A stretch of 16,968 nucleotides of DNA, taken from an uncultured Bacilli bacterium (GTDB lineage: Bacteria > Bacillota_I > Bacilli_A > RF39 > UBA660). The notes beneath the pieces are model-generated. The model saw only the letters and a list, made by a program, of their open reading frames with translations. It had not been told where the DNA came from and did not search any database. Position numbers and translations under genes: made by a program. The DNA is taken from assembly GCA_947591565.1 (NCBI GenBank), contig CANQDH010000007.1, positions 1 to 16,968 on the forward strand, given 5' to 3'. Position 1 is the first letter of the stretch; every line of letters starts with the position of its first letter. Positions 1 to 7,021 of this stretch are shown in pieces.

Positions 1-41
1 GTATAACTTATTTTCTTTGCGAATTCTTTGCAAAAACAAAT

Positions 42-218
42 CTATTTTCTCATTATCCAAGAAGATTTTGTTAGTGAGCCTTCATTTTCTATTTTGTCTT
101 CTTTTTTTAATTATGAAATAATATATCTAACTCTATTATTCTTATTTTTTTCGCTCATATTTGCTGGCAATTTTGGACAAATCAAATTATTAATTTCTTC
201 TCTTGTTGCTTTTCCAAA
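42..218 (-). pseudogene. Decayed C-terminal winged-helix fragment, AlbA_2/RecG-like ATPase type
   Basis: One minus-strand frame reads FGKATREEINNLICPKLP, then NMSEKNKNNRVRYIIS, then an in-frame TAA at 111-113, and resumes in the same frame as LKKEDKIENEGSLTKSSWI before a TAG at 42-44. From memory this pattern (FGKATRKEI, then a KLP stretch, K-N-K-V-R-x-L-L, then a K-x-G-K-I wing ending in S-x-W) matches the winged-helix tail of Schlafen/AlbA_2 or RecG-like ATP-binding regulators. Only the tail is present and it carries a nonsense codon, so I call it a remnant. In positions 1-57 another frame reads DNEKIDLFLQRIRKENKLY, which could be a frameshifted continuation or chance. The family assignment was not tested by a search. 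Confidence 0.4.
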
Positions 219-480
219 TTTTATTCCATTCATTAGCACATTTAGGTATATAATATTTTTTACTTTAATCTTTTTTATCAATAGAAAGATAAGGATATAT
301 ACTATCTCTACCCTTAAAATAATTCATAAAAAGATTTATTTTTTCTTCATCAGTAAAATTTGTTTTAGATTGATTAACATAATTACTAAGCAGCTTCTTT
401 AAATCATTTATCTCATTAATTAATTTCCTTGCTTCAAGAGTTTTTTTATTTATGACTTCAATTATCTCATTTCTTTGCAT
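187..480 (-). pseudogene. Truncated TOTE-type primase/helicase N-terminal fragment (or 71-aa small protein)
   Basis: An ATG at 480 follows a good ribosome-binding site (AAAGGGGTG, about 5 nt away) and opens a 71-codon frame ending at TAA 265-267. It starts with a short coiled-coil-like helix and then reads KINLFMNYFKGRDSIYP. Directly beyond the stop, in the same frame, comes SKKYYIPKCANEW, and then a double stop at 187-192. The order LFxxxFxGRxDxYP, a Lys-rich loop, YxPxCxNEW is how I remember the start of the archaeo-eukaryotic primase domain of TOTE conflict-system proteins, which are normally far longer. The sequence therefore looks like a 5' fragment broken by a nonsense codon, and it runs into the winged-helix scrap at about 218-228. 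The 71-aa product could still be made. Family call is from memory, unverified. Confidence 0.45.
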
Positions 481-517
481 ATTACACCCCTTTAAAAGTA
501 ATAAAGTTACTATATTA

Positions 518-568
518 TGCAATATTTTTAATTTTTTTCATAGTTTTAAAAGGATTTTGCATATTTTT
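518..568 (+). repeat. Direct repeat TGCA(A)TATTTTT, two copies 40 bp apart
   Basis: TGCAATATTTTT begins at 518 and TGCATATTTTT begins at 558, differing by one A. Both lie in the short divergent region between the minus-strand remnant and the plus-strand peptide gene; the second copy sits immediately upstream of the TATAAT next to the peptide gene's ribosome-binding site. Bacteriocin regulons often carry paired direct repeats for a response regulator, but the sequence here is A+T-rich and simple, so chance is a real alternative. Confidence 0.3.
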
Positions 569-585
569 CCAAGTATATATATAAT
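557..585 (+). promoter_or_regulatory. Possible sigma-A promoter of the double-glycine peptide gene
   Basis: TTGCAT (557-562), a 17-bp spacer and a perfect TATAAT (580-585) precede the peptide gene. The TATAAT directly abuts the ribosome-binding site AGGAGGTGA (586-594), so a start 7 bp downstream would fall inside that site. Either the transcript has almost no leader or the true -10 lies slightly upstream (for example TATATA at 574-579). Confidence 0.35.
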
Positions 586-600
586 AGGAGGTGATAATTA

Positions 601-720
601 ATGCAAATATTAAGTGATAAAGATCTTTTTAATATTAATGGTGGTTCATCAATAATAGTTTGTACGTATTATGGCTTAATTAAAATTATTAAATGGATTT
701 CTAAATTTATAAGATTTTAA
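601..720 (+). CDS. Double-glycine-leader peptide: putative bacteriocin or peptide pheromone precursor (39 aa)
   Basis: This short gene has an excellent ribosome-binding site (AGGAGGTGA at 586-594, 6 nt before ATG 601) and ends at TAA 718-720. The product begins MQILSDKDLFNINGG, a classic double-glycine leader: acidic/hydrophobic alternation, Leu and Ile at the expected spacings, GG at residues 14-15. Such leaders are cleaved after GG by C39-peptidase ABC exporters (PCAT/ComA type). The predicted mature peptide is 24 residues: SSIIVCTYYG followed by LIKIIKWISKFIRF. It has one Cys, four basic and no acidic residues, and Lys/Arg fall on one face of an ideal helix, as in membrane-active cationic peptides. 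It converges on a CPBP protease gene and shares its terminator. No C39 exporter or histidine kinase lies in the window. Bacteriocin versus signal peptide cannot be decided from sequence; I recognise no named family. Confidence 0.72.
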   Translation: MQILSDKDLFNINGGSSIIVCTYYGLIKIIKWISKFIRF

Positions 721-750
721 AAAAAACAGAAATTAATTTTTCTGCTTTTT
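719..750. terminator. Bidirectional terminator between peptide gene and CPBP gene
   Basis: Stem CAGAAA (727-732) / TTTCTG (739-744) with loop TTAATT is flanked by A8 on the left (719-726) and T6 on the right after one C. It therefore gives a hairpin plus T-run on both strands. It starts at the stop of the peptide gene and contains the stop codon of the CPBP gene (733-735). Confidence 0.75.
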
Positions 751-1371
751 TGTTATTGTAATAATATATCCAATAATACATATCGTGAATAATATATGCC
801 AATAATCACTATAATTAAACAAATTATCGCTCAATGCATATAAATTATGAAAAAAGTGTAAAAGAATAGGGTAAACTAAATTATTTGTTTTACAAAATAA
901 ATAATGCCATATCAAACTTATTTCTAACAAAATTATAATGCCATCAATATTATAAAAATGTATTAAGGAAAAGACTAAAGATGTTATTAAAATAGAAATA
1001 TAAATATTCAGTTTTTTATTTAATTTTTTATATAATCCAAACCTAAATATTATTTCTTCAAATATTGGTGCAAAAATACAAGATACTACAAACTGAGTTA
1101 TTATTTCAAAAATATTTAAAGGAACTTGTATGTCAGTAGATGGTATGTTCAAAAATATAACTAACTGTTCCAATAATATTCTAACAATAAATGATAAAAA
1201 TAAATATTTTAATAATAAAGTAATATCTATTTTGTTAATATTTAAGTATTCTTTTATTTCAATCTTATCTTTTTTCTTTAAGTCGCTTATGACCGCAAAT
1301 CCAATTAAAGTAACTATCACGATATATAATAATCTAGAAAAAATAAAATTATTTATAATTTGATCTAACAT
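733..1371 (-). CDS. CPBP-family intramembrane metalloprotease, candidate peptide immunity/processing protein
   Basis: The product (212 aa from the chosen start) is a multi-helix membrane protein carrying all three CPBP (CAAX protease/bacteriocin-processing) motifs: EEIIFR at about residues 105-110, FSLIH at 134-138 and HFFHN at 172-176. These supply the catalytic Glu, Arg, His and Asn of the family, so it should be enzymatically competent. In Lactobacillales, family members beside small bacteriocin genes act as self-immunity proteins (PlnI type); others process prenylated proteins. I chose ATG 1371 because TAGGTGA lies 5 nt upstream; an in-frame ATG at 1389 has no ribosome-binding site and lies within a few bases of the -10. 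The gene converges on the double-glycine peptide gene, which favours the immunity or processing role. That role is inference; the family is certain. Confidence 0.88.
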   Translation of the reverse strand: MLDQIINNFIFSRLLYIVIVTLIGFAVISDLKKKDKIEIKEYLNINKIDITLLLKYLFLSFIVRILLEQLVIFLNIPSTDIQVPLNIFEIITQFVVSCIFAPIFEEIIFRFGLYKKLNKKLNIYISILITSLVFSLIHFYNIDGIIILLEISLIWHYLFCKTNNLVYPILLHFFHNLYALSDNLFNYSDYWHILFTICIIGYIITITKKQKN

Positions 1372-1393
1372 TGTATCACCTATCTTCATACTA

Positions 1394-1402
1394 ATTATAT
1401 CA
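1394..1402 (-). promoter_or_regulatory. Extended -10 promoter of the CPBP gene
   Basis: On the minus strand TGATATAAT is a perfect extended -10 (TGn TATAAT, with TATAAT at 1394-1399). The -35 region (about 1417-1422, TTTTTA) is poor, as is common with an extended -10. Transcription would start near 1387, leaving a short leader before the ribosome-binding site for ATG 1371. Confidence 0.55.
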
Positions 1403-1592
1403 TTTTAAAGAATATTTAAAAACTATTACAACTATTTATAATGTCCTAAACTCAAAATTTATTATTTTTAAATTTAATTTTTTTTACTTTTGGTAAAAGA
1501 CTTTTTATCTTTATATTTATAATTCCCTTTATTTTTTAGCAAAATATACAATTTAAATTCATCATTTATATATAAACATCTTAAAACCCTTA
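1403..1592. other. Intergenic stretch between CPBP gene and the palindromes, nothing recognised
   Basis: About 190 bp, extremely A+T-rich. A small hairpin CTTTT-GGT-AAAAG (1487-1499) lacks a T-run on the minus strand. A minus-strand open frame of about 42 codons (reading ...YILLKNKGNYKYKDKKSF... before TAA) has no start codon or ribosome-binding site and matches nothing I recognise. I see no gene here. Confidence 0.5.
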
Positions 1593-1650
1593 TTAATTTA
1601 AATCATATAAAAGTTAAGCATATTATCCTGCATTTATATGATTAAATTAA
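1593..1650. repeat. Long inverted repeat, 19/18-bp arms, 21-bp loop
   Basis: Left arm TTAATTTAAATCATATAAA (1593-1611) and right arm TTTATATGATTAAATTAA (1633-1650) are reverse complements apart from one missing T, giving 11 perfect pairs next to the loop and 7 more beyond the bulge. The 21-nt loop (1612-1632) is less A+T-rich than the arms. There is no T-run, so it is not an ordinary terminator. It could be a structured RNA end, a protein-binding cruciform or a small-element scar. Confidence 0.6.
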
Positions 1651-1655
1651 ACTTT

Positions 1656-1681
1656 AAAAGCACATATTTCTATGTACTTTT
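1656..1681 (-). terminator. Probable terminator of the Wadjet operon
   Basis: Read on the minus strand, AAAAGTACATA and TATGTGCTTTT pair over 11 bp (one G-U) around a GAAA tetraloop, 33 nt past the jetD stop codon. The following T-run is modest (CTTTTAAAG), so termination may be incomplete. It is the only plausible end for a jetABCD transcript before the longer inverted repeat. Confidence 0.55.
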
Positions 1682-1713
1682 CTGGCATATCTTTATTCTT
1701 TAATTATTTTTGA

Positions 1714-2964
1714 CTATTTTTTAAAGCAAATATCATTTATCGCCTTAATAATTCTTTCTTTATTATTTTCTTGATAAGCAACTTTATTATTACATATTAA
1801 TAAATTTTTTATCATATCTAATTCTGCTACACTGACATTTTGCAACTTATTTAATCTTTTTTTAGTAACAACGTTATGTGATATACAATTATAATAATCC
1901 TCTTTTGTATAACAAATAAATTCTATATTCTTATCATACTTTTCTTTTAACTTATTTGCAATTAATAAACCTTCTGGATCAAAATCACCATTATAATATA
2001 ATTTATTGCCACTTTCAGCCAACTTATCTAACAATAAATAAACACTTAAATTTATAAATCCACTTGTAATAATAACACTTATATTTAATCCATTAGCCAT
2101 AATCTCTGATAAAATTGAAGGATTTTCGAAAATAAAAACTTTCTTATTAATACCACTAAAACATTTGATATTCATTATATTTTGCATATTTAAAATTAAA
2201 GATTCCCTATTTTTAGAAAAACTATTTATATACTCTTTATCAGTAAGTAAATTATAAGTAATAACAAAATTAGAAAAATTATCTATCTCTATATTATATT
2301 TATCTAACAATCTAATTTTAGAATCCCTATCAAGGGGACAAACACTGTTATCGACGTACGCAAGGGCATGAAAAAATAAAATACTATGTGCACTATCTAA
2401 GTCAATATAATGAGGATCTTGTGTATATTTTGCGGCATAAATAGATAATGGAACTTTTTTAGAAGGTAAATTATTAATTAACAACTGAATATTAACTATT
2501 TCTTTTCTTAAATTAGTTTTATTTTGTAAATATCTCTTATGTATCAGCTTATAAGTTTCATTTTTACATGATATAGTATCCTTTAACCATTTACTTCCTA
2601 ATTGATTATCAAGTGTTAATGAAACATAAAATTTTGATTCTTCACTTTCTTTTTTTGACTTAATATCCCTATTACTGACTAATTCAATATTAAAATATTC
2701 CTGCACTAAAATATTGATATCAAAATCATAATACTTTGAATTTGACATTATATCTAAAAATTGTTTTACCTTTATTTCTATAGTGTCTCCGGCAATTAAA
2801 GATTTACCTAAAAATCTAGATAATGTGATTACTTCTTCTTCTGTTAAATTGTTAATTTTAATAATTCCACTAAATTTACCCAAGGATTTATACTTTTGTA
2901 ATAATCCTTCCATCAATCTTGTAAACCCTTTATTATTTTTAAAATATTCAGTATAACTATGCAT
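1714..2964 (-). CDS. jetD: Wadjet JetD (type II): topoisomerase VI-A-like nuclease subunit, DUF3323/DUF2399
   Basis: JetD is the nuclease that cleaves circular DNA captured by the Jet condensin. The 416-aa product has an N-terminal region as in DUF3323 and a C-terminal Toprim-type domain as in DUF2399 (TIGR02679). The Toprim metal residues are visible: Glu280 in FENPSIL, and Asp327 and Asp329 in YYNGDFDPEGLLIANKL. The conserved DPHYIDLDSAHSILFFHALAY block lies near 180-205. Length fits the family (about 385-415 aa). ATG 2964 overlaps the last 8 nt of jetC; its ribosome-binding site (AAGGA) lies inside jetC, so translation is probably coupled. It is the last gene of the operon, as usual. With the metal-binding residues intact I expect an active nuclease. 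Family recognised by motif, not by search. Confidence 0.9.
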   Translation of the reverse strand: MHSYTEYFKNNKGFTRLMEGLLQKYKSLGKFSGIIKINNLTEEEVITLSRFLGKSLIAGDTIEIKVKQFLDIMSNSKYYDFDINILVQEYFNIELVSNRDIKSKKESEESKFYVSLTLDNQLGSKWLKDTISCKNETYKLIHKRYLQNKTNLRKEIVNIQLLINNLPSKKVPLSIYAAKYTQDPHYIDLDSAHSILFFHALAYVDNSVCPLDRDSKIRLLDKYNIEIDNFSNFVITYNLLTDKEYINSFSKNRESLILNMQNIMNIKCFSGINKKVFIFENPSILSEIMANGLNISVIITSGFINLSVYLLLDKLAESGNKLYYNGDFDPEGLLIANKLKEKYDKNIEFICYTKEDYYNCISHNVVTKKRLNKLQNVSVAELDMIKNLLICNNKVAYQENNKERIIKAINDICFKK

Positions 2965-5900
2965 TTTCTAATTCCTTATTATATTCTCTTCTATCATTAA
3001 TAATCTCTTTATATTGACCATTCCAACGATACCTTTCAACACTTACAACAGAAGAATTATTTGGTCTAATCAAGTTACAGATAGATAAATCATTTACAGT
3101 ATCATAATCTCCCCAAAGCGCCTGCGAATTAATAATAAAATCAAGATTTAAGAATCTTAAAATTCCAAACATTTCTCTAATATTATCTTCATCAACACCA
3201 GCAAAAGCCTCATCAAGGGCTATTAAACGTAAAGAATCTTCTCTAGCAGAATTAAGTTTAGCAAAAACACTTGCAAAAAGAGGTATATACATACTTTTAG
3301 CTCTCTCCCCACCACTTAATTTAGCAAATATTTTATTTGTTAACTCTTTAAAATCTTCACCTTTTCTTTGGTATAATAATTGGAAAGTAAACCATGAACG
3401 ATAATCTAAAACCTCTTCTATTATTTTAGAAAAAGGGGTATAAGAATCTGAATATAATTCCTCAGCTCTTCGAATTTTACTTCGAAAATGATTTGTTAAA
3501 TTTTCCTTATCCTCATCTTTAAGCATCGTTGGATCCATCTTTAATATCCTAACTAATTCTTTAGTATCTATCTCACTTTCAGTAGTAGCAGATATACTTT
3601 TCCAAACCAATTTAAAACTTAACGCACTATTTTCTTGCATTTCTTTCATAATATTATTAATTTTATTAACCCATTCATTAGATGAATTAATACGATTTCT
3701 GATTTTTTCTCCTACTGTATTTAATAAAATATCTTCAAACAAATGTCTATCTTGAGTACTTATTAAATCCTTATTATCGAGAATATCACTTTCTAATTTT
3801 TTTGATAAAGCAATAACATTTAATTTTATTCCTTGATAACTTGCTGTAACATCTATACGACTATTTTCATTATAAATTTTTTGATATTTTTCATTTTCAA
3901 CTTCATAATCGTTAAATATATTAATTGTTTTTAGTGAATAATCATTTAATTCCAAAGAATAACGATTAAATGATTCAAAGAAATTTCTTTCAACATCATT
4001 TAAATTTTTATCTTTATAATTATTACTAATGACTTTTTTGGCCATTTCAATCGAATTGGTTAGTTGTTCCTCATAAACATATCCCAATTTATATTCTCTT
4101 AAAAATATTTCTTCATAAATAATTAATTCTTTTGATACACTTTCTTTATCATTTAATAAATTAGAATATTCTTCTTCTTTATATTTAACATCTTGATTTA
4201 GCATTGCAGTATCTTTAATTAAATTATCTTTTTCTACGCTTAAATTTCTTAAATTTTCTTCTACTTTTAATAGCATTTCTTTTTGCTCTTTAAACTCTTT
4301 AGTTTCTAGTAGTCCATTTATAGTATCACGATTTGATTTGTTAATTTCTAACTCTTTCGTTTTTTCATTACGATCTGCTATACGATAAGATATATTATCT
4401 TCAATATCACTAAATCGTTCAAGATAATTTTGCTTAATTTCTACTTTACTTAAATAACTATTTTTTAAATTATTATACTTTTGTAACTCATCTTTAAAAC
4501 TATTTAAAATATTTAAAGCCTCTTTATATGACTCTTTATTTAAAGGTACATTTAAACCATTTTTACTATTTAAAATTTTCTCTTTTAATTTATTTAATTC
4601 ATTTGTAAAAACATTTAATTTTTCTACTAACTCTTTTTGTTTAGTTTCATTCCAACCTAAAGATTTTCGTATTTCACTAATTTTATCTTCTATATTCATT
4701 ATAAATTGATTATTTGGTAAATTACTCATTTCTGATTCAATGATACTAATTTTATTATCATTATTATTAATCGCATTTTGTATTATTTTAAGTTCATTAG
4801 TTAATACTTCGATATTATTATTTAGCTCCTTTAATTTCTTCTCTTTTAGTTCTAACCTCTTTAAATAACCAATAAAGTTTTGCTTATAATTTTTATCTGC
4901 CTGTGAATTTAAAATGTCTATTTTAGCTATACCTGTTGGTGTTACTGCAATAGGATCATTAGAATCTGTGCTGATAGATTCTAAAATTTCTTTTATATAG
5001 TCTTCTTTAATCACATTATCTTGTACTTTAATATTAAAATATTTTAATAAATTGTTTGCTTTCTTTGATGACTTTGTTAAATATATTAATTGTATTTTAA
5101 GTTGATTTACTTTTGGTATATCTTCCTGTTTAATAATTTTTGCATTTAAAATTCCTAAATCTAAAAGTTCTGCTTCTAAATTGTTTTTTAATTCTTCATC
5201 TACATTATCTTTAAATTCAATAACTTTATAAAGTGGTACACTTGCTATATTGTTGTTTTTTAATATTTCGTCTGCTTCAGCATTTAATGAAGGTATTTCT
5301 ATATCATCTTGTGTTTTTAACTTTTTATATTCATCTTCTAATTGTATTAAATCTTTTCTTTTTAAATCACTTTTATTAGCAAGAGTTAAATTATCCATTT
5401 TAATTTTATTTATTAAGTCAAATGCACATCCATTATATAATGATTTCGCTTGGATAAAATTTTCTTGAGAATAATTATTCATCAAATCAAATATTGTTTT
5501 CTTATCATTATCTTCTATTTTTAATTCTTTATTATTACTAAGTTTATTTATAAAATCTTCTTCCCAAGTCATAATACTTTCTTTTAGATTTTCTAAAGAT
5601 TTTTCTAAATCATCACTTAATTGTTTATGTTCATGGCTCAATTTTTCATAATCTATCTTCGTCGATTCACTATCATTTAAAATTTTTTCTTCTTTTATAA
5701 ATAGTTCTAGCACGACATTTAAACGATTTTGATAGTTCTTTAAGGCCATAGATAAGTTTTCAAAATCAGCATTATTTTCATCTATATTTAACTCGTAGTT
5801 TTTAAATTCATCAAAATAAATATCACTTGCTAAATCTTTTAAATCGATAATAGTTGTAGTAAGATTTTCTTTTAATTTGAAAATTTCATTTTCAATATTT

Positions 5901-7021
5901 TTAATATTTTTATTTAAGTTTACTTTTTCTTCTTCATCACTTTGGATCAATTCTTTTAATTCATCTATTTTTTTATTTAAAGTTTTAATATTATCATTGA
6001 TTGTTGCAAGAGATTCTATTTTTTGTTTTAAATCACTATTATCTAATTCTTTTTTTGTATTATTATTTACTTCAATTTCTTGAATTACTTCATTTAATCT
6101 TTGATTTTTATTAGATAATTCATCTTTCTTATTTGTTATTATAGTTTCTATGTTTGTAATTTTTTTATTTATATCTTTATACTCATCATCTTTAATTTTA
6201 TAATTTTTAGCTTTTATAGATAAACATAATTCATTATAATTTCTATACACTTTAAGAAAGTCTTTTAAAGCTTTACTGTTTTTTTCTATTACTTCTATTT
6301 GCTCTTTGGTTTTGTTCATTTGCTCTATTGCTTCAGATAAAGGACGTAAATCTTCTTCCGTAAGTGGTTGTAACACTTTATTTAATACATCTATTAAATC
6401 AGTAGTTTTATAATCCTTAGATAATTTATTACTTCTAAGTTGCAACAAAAGTTTAATAAATTCATCATACATATCTAAGTTAGGAAATCCAAATAGTAAT
6501 CGATTAACCATGGCTTTATAATCTTTAGTATTATCAACAAATTCATTAATAGTCCCTAATCTTGATTTGAGTTCGTTTTTGGAAAGAGGTATTTTATTTA
6601 AACTATCTTTATATAAATAAAAATCTTTTCCTATTCTCATTCCATCTTTTAAACAAAAACCCCAAGATTCGACTGGTTTTCCTTTACGTCCACGAAATCC
6701 CAATCCAATAGTTATATATTTATTTTGTTCTTCATTATAAGTTTCCATATAAAGATAAGCAGTTGATTCTTCTTTTTGAGTTGATTCAACATCACCTATA
6801 ATATAATTTTCTATTTTTCTTTCCTTAGAACCAAATGGATCTAGTCTTTCAGGTGATTTATTGCCGTCTAATATTAAAGGTATAAAAGATTGCATTGTTA
6901 CTGATTTACCAGATCCATTAGATCCTCTTAAAATCAAATTTCCACCATAAAAGTCAAATTCTTCTTCATCATAAAGCCAAAAGTTTAAAAGTCCTATTTT
7001 TGTTACTTTATATCTATTCAT
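2957..7021 (-). CDS. jetC: Wadjet JetC (type II): SMC-like ATPase, TIGR02680 family
   Basis: JetC is the SMC motor that extrudes DNA loops with JetA and JetB. The 1354-aa length matches TIGR02680 (about 1350 aa). The N-terminal head contains the strand GGNLILRG and Walker A GSNGSGKS (residues 33-40), followed by the family block LILDGNKSPERLDPFGS. Residues of roughly 230-1120 are charged, Lys/Glu/Leu/Asn-rich coiled coil with a less charged hinge-like section near the middle (about 590-720). The C-terminal head has the ABC signature LSGGERA (from 1235) and Walker B LIALDEAFAGVDE (from 1266), then the INSQALWG switch region. ATG 7021 overlaps the jetB stop as ATGA, with GGAGG 6 nt upstream. 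No frameshift or missing ATPase motif is seen. Confidence 0.92.
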   Translation of the reverse strand: MNRYKVTKIGLLNFWLYDEEEFDFYGGNLILRGSNGSGKSVTMQSFIPLILDGNKSPERLDPFGSKERKIENYIIGDVESTQKEESTAYLYMETYNEEQNKYITIGLGFRGRKGKPVESWGFCLKDGMRIGKDFYLYKDSLNKIPLSKNELKSRLGTINEFVDNTKDYKAMVNRLLFGFPNLDMYDEFIKLLLQLRSNKLSKDYKTTDLIDVLNKVLQPLTEEDLRPLSEAIEQMNKTKEQIEVIEKNSKALKDFLKVYRNYNELCLSIKAKNYKIKDDEYKDINKKITNIETIITNKKDELSNKNQRLNEVIQEIEVNNNTKKELDNSDLKQKIESLATINDNIKTLNKKIDELKELIQSDEEEKVNLNKNIKNIENEIFKLKENLTTTIIDLKDLASDIYFDEFKNYELNIDENNADFENLSMALKNYQNRLNVVLELFIKEEKILNDSESTKIDYEKLSHEHKQLSDDLEKSLENLKESIMTWEEDFINKLSNNKELKIEDNDKKTIFDLMNNYSQENFIQAKSLYNGCAFDLINKIKMDNLTLANKSDLKRKDLIQLEDEYKKLKTQDDIEIPSLNAEADEILKNNNIASVPLYKVIEFKDNVDEELKNNLEAELLDLGILNAKIIKQEDIPKVNQLKIQLIYLTKSSKKANNLLKYFNIKVQDNVIKEDYIKEILESISTDSNDPIAVTPTGIAKIDILNSQADKNYKQNFIGYLKRLELKEKKLKELNNNIEVLTNELKIIQNAINNNDNKISIIESEMSNLPNNQFIMNIEDKISEIRKSLGWNETKQKELVEKLNVFTNELNKLKEKILNSKNGLNVPLNKESYKEALNILNSFKDELQKYNNLKNSYLSKVEIKQNYLERFSDIEDNISYRIADRNEKTKELEINKSNRDTINGLLETKEFKEQKEMLLKVEENLRNLSVEKDNLIKDTAMLNQDVKYKEEEYSNLLNDKESVSKELIIYEEIFLREYKLGYVYEEQLTNSIEMAKKVISNNYKDKNLNDVERNFFESFNRYSLELNDYSLKTINIFNDYEVENEKYQKIYNENSRIDVTASYQGIKLNVIALSKKLESDILDNKDLISTQDRHLFEDILLNTVGEKIRNRINSSNEWVNKINNIMKEMQENSALSFKLVWKSISATTESEIDTKELVRILKMDPTMLKDEDKENLTNHFRSKIRRAEELYSDSYTPFSKIIEEVLDYRSWFTFQLLYQRKGEDFKELTNKIFAKLSGGERAKSMYIPLFASVFAKLNSAREDSLRLIALDEAFAGVDEDNIREMFGILRFLNLDFIINSQALWGDYDTVNDLSICNLIRPNNSSVVSVERYRWNGQYKEIINDRREYNKELENA

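Noticed and set aside
28..402. Plus-strand open frame of 124 codons that looks like a membrane protein
   Set aside because: No ribosome-binding site. Its Phe/Ile-rich hydrophobicity is the complement of Lys/Asn-rich minus-strand sequence, which carries recognisable protein motifs.
1130..1363. Plus-strand frame inside the CPBP gene
   Set aside because: Antisense to a protein with all three CPBP motifs; no ribosome-binding site. The same applies to the plus-strand frames at 5250-5468, 5877-6083 and 8395-8658 inside the jet genes, and the minus-strand frames at 11959-12186 and 13282-13569 inside the transporter gene.
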